Of a stretch of 64,000 nt of DNA, positions 62,284-64,000 are shown piece by piece (the first letter of the stretch is position 1; every line of letters begins with the position of its first letter). The notes under the pieces are model-generated. The model saw only the letters and a list, made by a program, of their open reading frames with translations, was not told the DNA's origin and did no database searches. A program made the translations under genes and the position numbers. The stretch comes from Flavobacteriaceae bacterium YJPT1-3 (GTDB lineage: Bacteria > Bacteroidota > Bacteroidia > Flavobacteriales > Flavobacteriaceae): contig CP123444.1 of the NCBI GenBank assembly GCA_029866965.1, forward strand, positions 1,901,501 through 1,965,500, written 5' to 3'.

Positions 62284-62291
62284 CAAAAATA
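62284..62291 (-). promoter_or_regulatory. -7 box of the Hsp15-like operon
   Basis: TATTTTTG followed by CAGCC on the minus strand, 44 bases before the ATG at 62240. Confidence 0.65.
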
Positions 62292-62330
62292 AGGAAAATT
62301 GGTATCTTGCCGGCCTACAAAAAAGCAACA

Positions 62331-63245
62331 ATGAACAAGAACCTTTTACTTCTATGCAGTGCGCTGATGTTGGTTAGCATGAGCAGCTGTAACAATGATG
62401 ATGACGGTAATGGTGTCCAGATAGTACCACCGCGTGATCGTGCAGAACAGGCTCCCGAGAGTGAGAACCTGATCCTGGAATACCTGGACACGCACTTTTA
62501 CAATTATGAAGAGTTTGAAACCCCTCCGGCAGATTTCGATTATCAGATCAAATTTGACACCATTGCCGGAGAGAATAGCGATAAGATTCCTTTAGCGAAT
62601 CAGGTGACCGCTGAAAATGTCACCTTCGAAGGACAGCAGTATACCTTACGCACCTTGCAGGTGCGAAGAGGAGCGGAAGAGATGCCCGCGACCACCTTTG
62701 CCGATTCTACCTTAATGACCTTTAGAGGGCAGGTTCCTTACGGATCTATTTTTGACAGTAATGCGACCCCATTCTGGATCGTACAGGCCGGTACCATCTT
62801 TGGTTTCGCCAATGGAGTAGCCGGATTTAAAGGGGCCTCCACCCAAATGACCAATCCCGACGGGACCGTTTCCTTCTCTGATGATTTCGGGATCGGAGCA
62901 GTATTCATTCCTAGTGGTTTGGGCTATTACGCCGGACCTCCTCCCGGCGGACTGATCGATCAATACGATTCGTTGATCTTTACCTTCCAGTTGTACAAAG
63001 TACGTCCCGACACCGACAACGACCAGGATGGCATTCCCAACGTTATGGAAGATGTCAATGAGAACTCCTTCGTCTTAGACGATAACACCGATGGGGATAA
63101 TGCGCCCAATTATCGCGATGGGGATGATGACAATGACGGTACCCCAACACGTGAAGAGATCATTATCAATGAGGATGGAACGATCACCTTTCCGGACGCC
63201 GATAATGACGGAACTCCGGATTATTTAGACCCGGATACCCTCTAA
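62331..63245 (+). CDS. FKBP-type peptidyl-prolyl isomerase-like lipoprotein with calcium-type repeats
   Basis: 304 residues from the ATG at 62331 (MNKNLLLLCSALMLVSMSSC, lipobox). Acidic linker with NNDDDGNG. The central FKBP-like domain is about 70-240 (YTLRTLQVRRGAEEMPATTF, TLMTFRGQVPYGSIFDSN, GIGAVFIPSGLGYYAGPPPG). The C-terminal stretch has DTDNDQDGIPN, DNTDGDNAPNYRDGDDDNDG and DADNDGTPDYLD, thrombospondin-3-type calcium-binding repeats. Outer-membrane-facing fold helper is an inference. Single gene, terminator after it. Confidence 0.85.
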   Translation: MNKNLLLLCSALMLVSMSSCNNDDDGNGVQIVPPRDRAEQAPESENLILEYLDTHFYNYEEFETPPADFDYQIKFDTIAGENSDKIPLANQVTAENVTFEGQQYTLRTLQVRRGAEEMPATTFADSTLMTFRGQVPYGSIFDSNATPFWIVQAGTIFGFANGVAGFKGASTQMTNPDGTVSFSDDFGIGAVFIPSGLGYYAGPPPGGLIDQYDSLIFTFQLYKVRPDTDNDQDGIPNVMEDVNENSFVLDDNTDGDNAPNYRDGDDDNDGTPTREEIIINEDGTITFPDADNDGTPDYLDPDTL

Positions 63246-63267
63246 GGGATAGTGGATACGTAAAAGC

Positions 63268-63297
63268 AAAAATGCGAACCGAAAGGTTCGCATTTTT
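63268..63297. terminator. Bidirectional terminator
   Basis: AAAAATGCGAACC / GGTTCGCATTTTT around GAAA, ideal T-runs on both sides; between the FKBP gene and the leftward porin gene. Confidence 0.9.
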
Positions 63298-63316
63298 TTT
63301 GACGGTTCTATTTTAT

Positions 63317-63922
63317 TTAGTCGTCGCTACTCAAACGGTAGGTGACTCCAAATAAGAATTGAGAAGGTCGGTTATCTACCGTGAATCCGGCACTTCCTAC
63401 ATCTTCCACCCCGACAGCGGTGTTTTCACTGAAGGCTCCTTCATAGCGCACATCGACACCCAGACGTCCTAACTGAACGCCTACGCCTAAATGATAGCCT
63501 ACGGTAATCGAATTCTCAGGATCCTCTACCTCAAAGTTGTTGTCTTCAAATTCATTATTTAAAATGTATTGAAAGGCAGGTCCGGCTTTGACGTGCAAGG
63601 GCCCAATGATATTGATACCCGCTAATACCGGGAGGTCTAATTTATTGACGTTATAGGATGAATTTCCGTAATCTGAACTCAATCGAGTGTAGTACAGTTC
63701 AGGCTGAAGGAATAGTCCGGCAAACTTAAATTTGGAGTAAAATCCAATGTGGTATCCCACTTTATCATCAGCGTCATTCTGACTGAAGGGATTGGGAACA
63801 TCATTGAGTCCCTCAACATCTCCGGTAGAACCGTAGTTCAATCCCCCTTTTAAACCAAACTCTGTACTCTGACCATAACTGGCCGCTGAAATAAGAAATA
63901 CGATTACAAGCAGTTTTTTCAT
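63317..63922 (-). CDS. PorT-like outer-membrane beta-barrel protein
   Basis: 201 residues. Signal peptide (MKKLLVIVFLISAASYGQ). FGLKGGLNYGSTG, then alternating strands (YHIGFYSKFKFAGLFLQPEL, KLDLPVLAGINIIGPLHVKA, ITVGYHLGVGVQLGRLGVDV) and a final FLFGVTYRLSS ending; the PorT/outer-membrane-protein-beta-barrel-2 pattern. Probably a small outer-membrane barrel of unknown cargo. Single gene; its promoter is presumably in the last 78 bases of the window, where nothing clear can be called. Confidence 0.85.
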   Translation of the reverse strand: MKKLLVIVFLISAASYGQSTEFGLKGGLNYGSTGDVEGLNDVPNPFSQNDADDKVGYHIGFYSKFKFAGLFLQPELYYTRLSSDYGNSSYNVNKLDLPVLAGINIIGPLHVKAGPAFQYILNNEFEDNNFEVEDPENSITVGYHLGVGVQLGRLGVDVRYEGAFSENTAVGVEDVGSAGFTVDNRPSQFLFGVTYRLSSDD

Positions 63923-64000
63923 AATTGTCGTTTTAAGTTAATAATGATTTGAAGGAGAATACTAGGGCATCCCCTCAAATCTTCAAAACCTTTAACGTTT

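Overview
This window looks like the chromosome of a marine-type flavobacterium (Bacteroidota). The grounds are: promoters of the TAnnTTTG class; a KdsA, a PorT-like porin, TonB-receptor-type outer-membrane proteins and many signal-peptide lipoproteins; a tmRNA with the tag GENNYALAA; and CHAT/TPR and TPR-kinase-AraC architectures typical of the phylum. Base composition is moderate, with two clearly AT-richer patches (9.7-11.4 kb and 35.4-36.7 kb). The species cannot be named from the sequence alone.

Layout. 0-5.8 kb: end of a GH3-like protein, a small HExxH protein, a Dabb lipoprotein, then a leftward TetR / acidic membrane protein / SulP transporter / beta-carbonic anhydrase group that looks like an inorganic-carbon module. 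5.9-9.6 kb: AI-2E-type permease, then a GMC oxidoreductase with a four-cysteine cluster and its Tat-exported small subunit. 9.7-13.9 kb: glycerate kinase and GntP permease, followed by an AT-rich OLD-type ATPase/nuclease. 14-24.4 kb: a regulator-effector cluster: a sigma factor with a membrane TPR partner, a four-gene leftward operon of lipoproteins including a 1018-aa Tat-exported vWA protein, and a lipoprotein/CHAT (caspase-like) pair. Three leftward transcription units here carry the same bipartite promoter motif at identical spacing. 24.7-32.6 kb: lipoprotein, CPBP protease, TPR-kinase-receiver-AraC hybrid and an OmpA-containing secreted-protein operon.

32.7-41.7 kb: GIY-YIG protein, tmRNA with stacked terminators, a lysine/alanine-dehydrogenase-like enzyme, a small accessory array in which AT-rich hypothetical genes alternate with long inverted-repeat elements, KdsA, a dienelactone-hydrolase lipoprotein and a LytS/LytTR pair. 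41.9-49.2 kb: outer-membrane barrel protein, TypA, PAP2 phosphatase, tRNA-Leu, NhaA. 49.3-56.0 kb: three tandem paralogues that combine carboxypeptidase-like/TonB-plug modules with TPRs and a shared C-terminal domain but have no beta-barrel, plus two vestigial 3' ends of lost copies. 56.2-59.5 kb: Pta-AckA. 59.5-60.0 kb: a 127-bp tandem repeat. 60-64 kb: tRNA-Lys, shikimate kinase, phosphoribosyltransferase, methyltransferase, Hsp15-like protein, FKBP lipoprotein and PorT-like porin.

Most promising for something undescribed: (1) the sigma/TPR/CHAT/vWA cluster with its own shared promoter motif; (2) the beta-barrel-less plug/TPR paralogue array; (3) the inverted-repeat-bounded gene cassettes at 35.3-37.1 kb; (4) a 14-bp palindrome, GCTTTCGCGAAAGC, that recurs about 14 times, mostly inside genes. 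All functional statements are read from sequence by eye; no database search was run.
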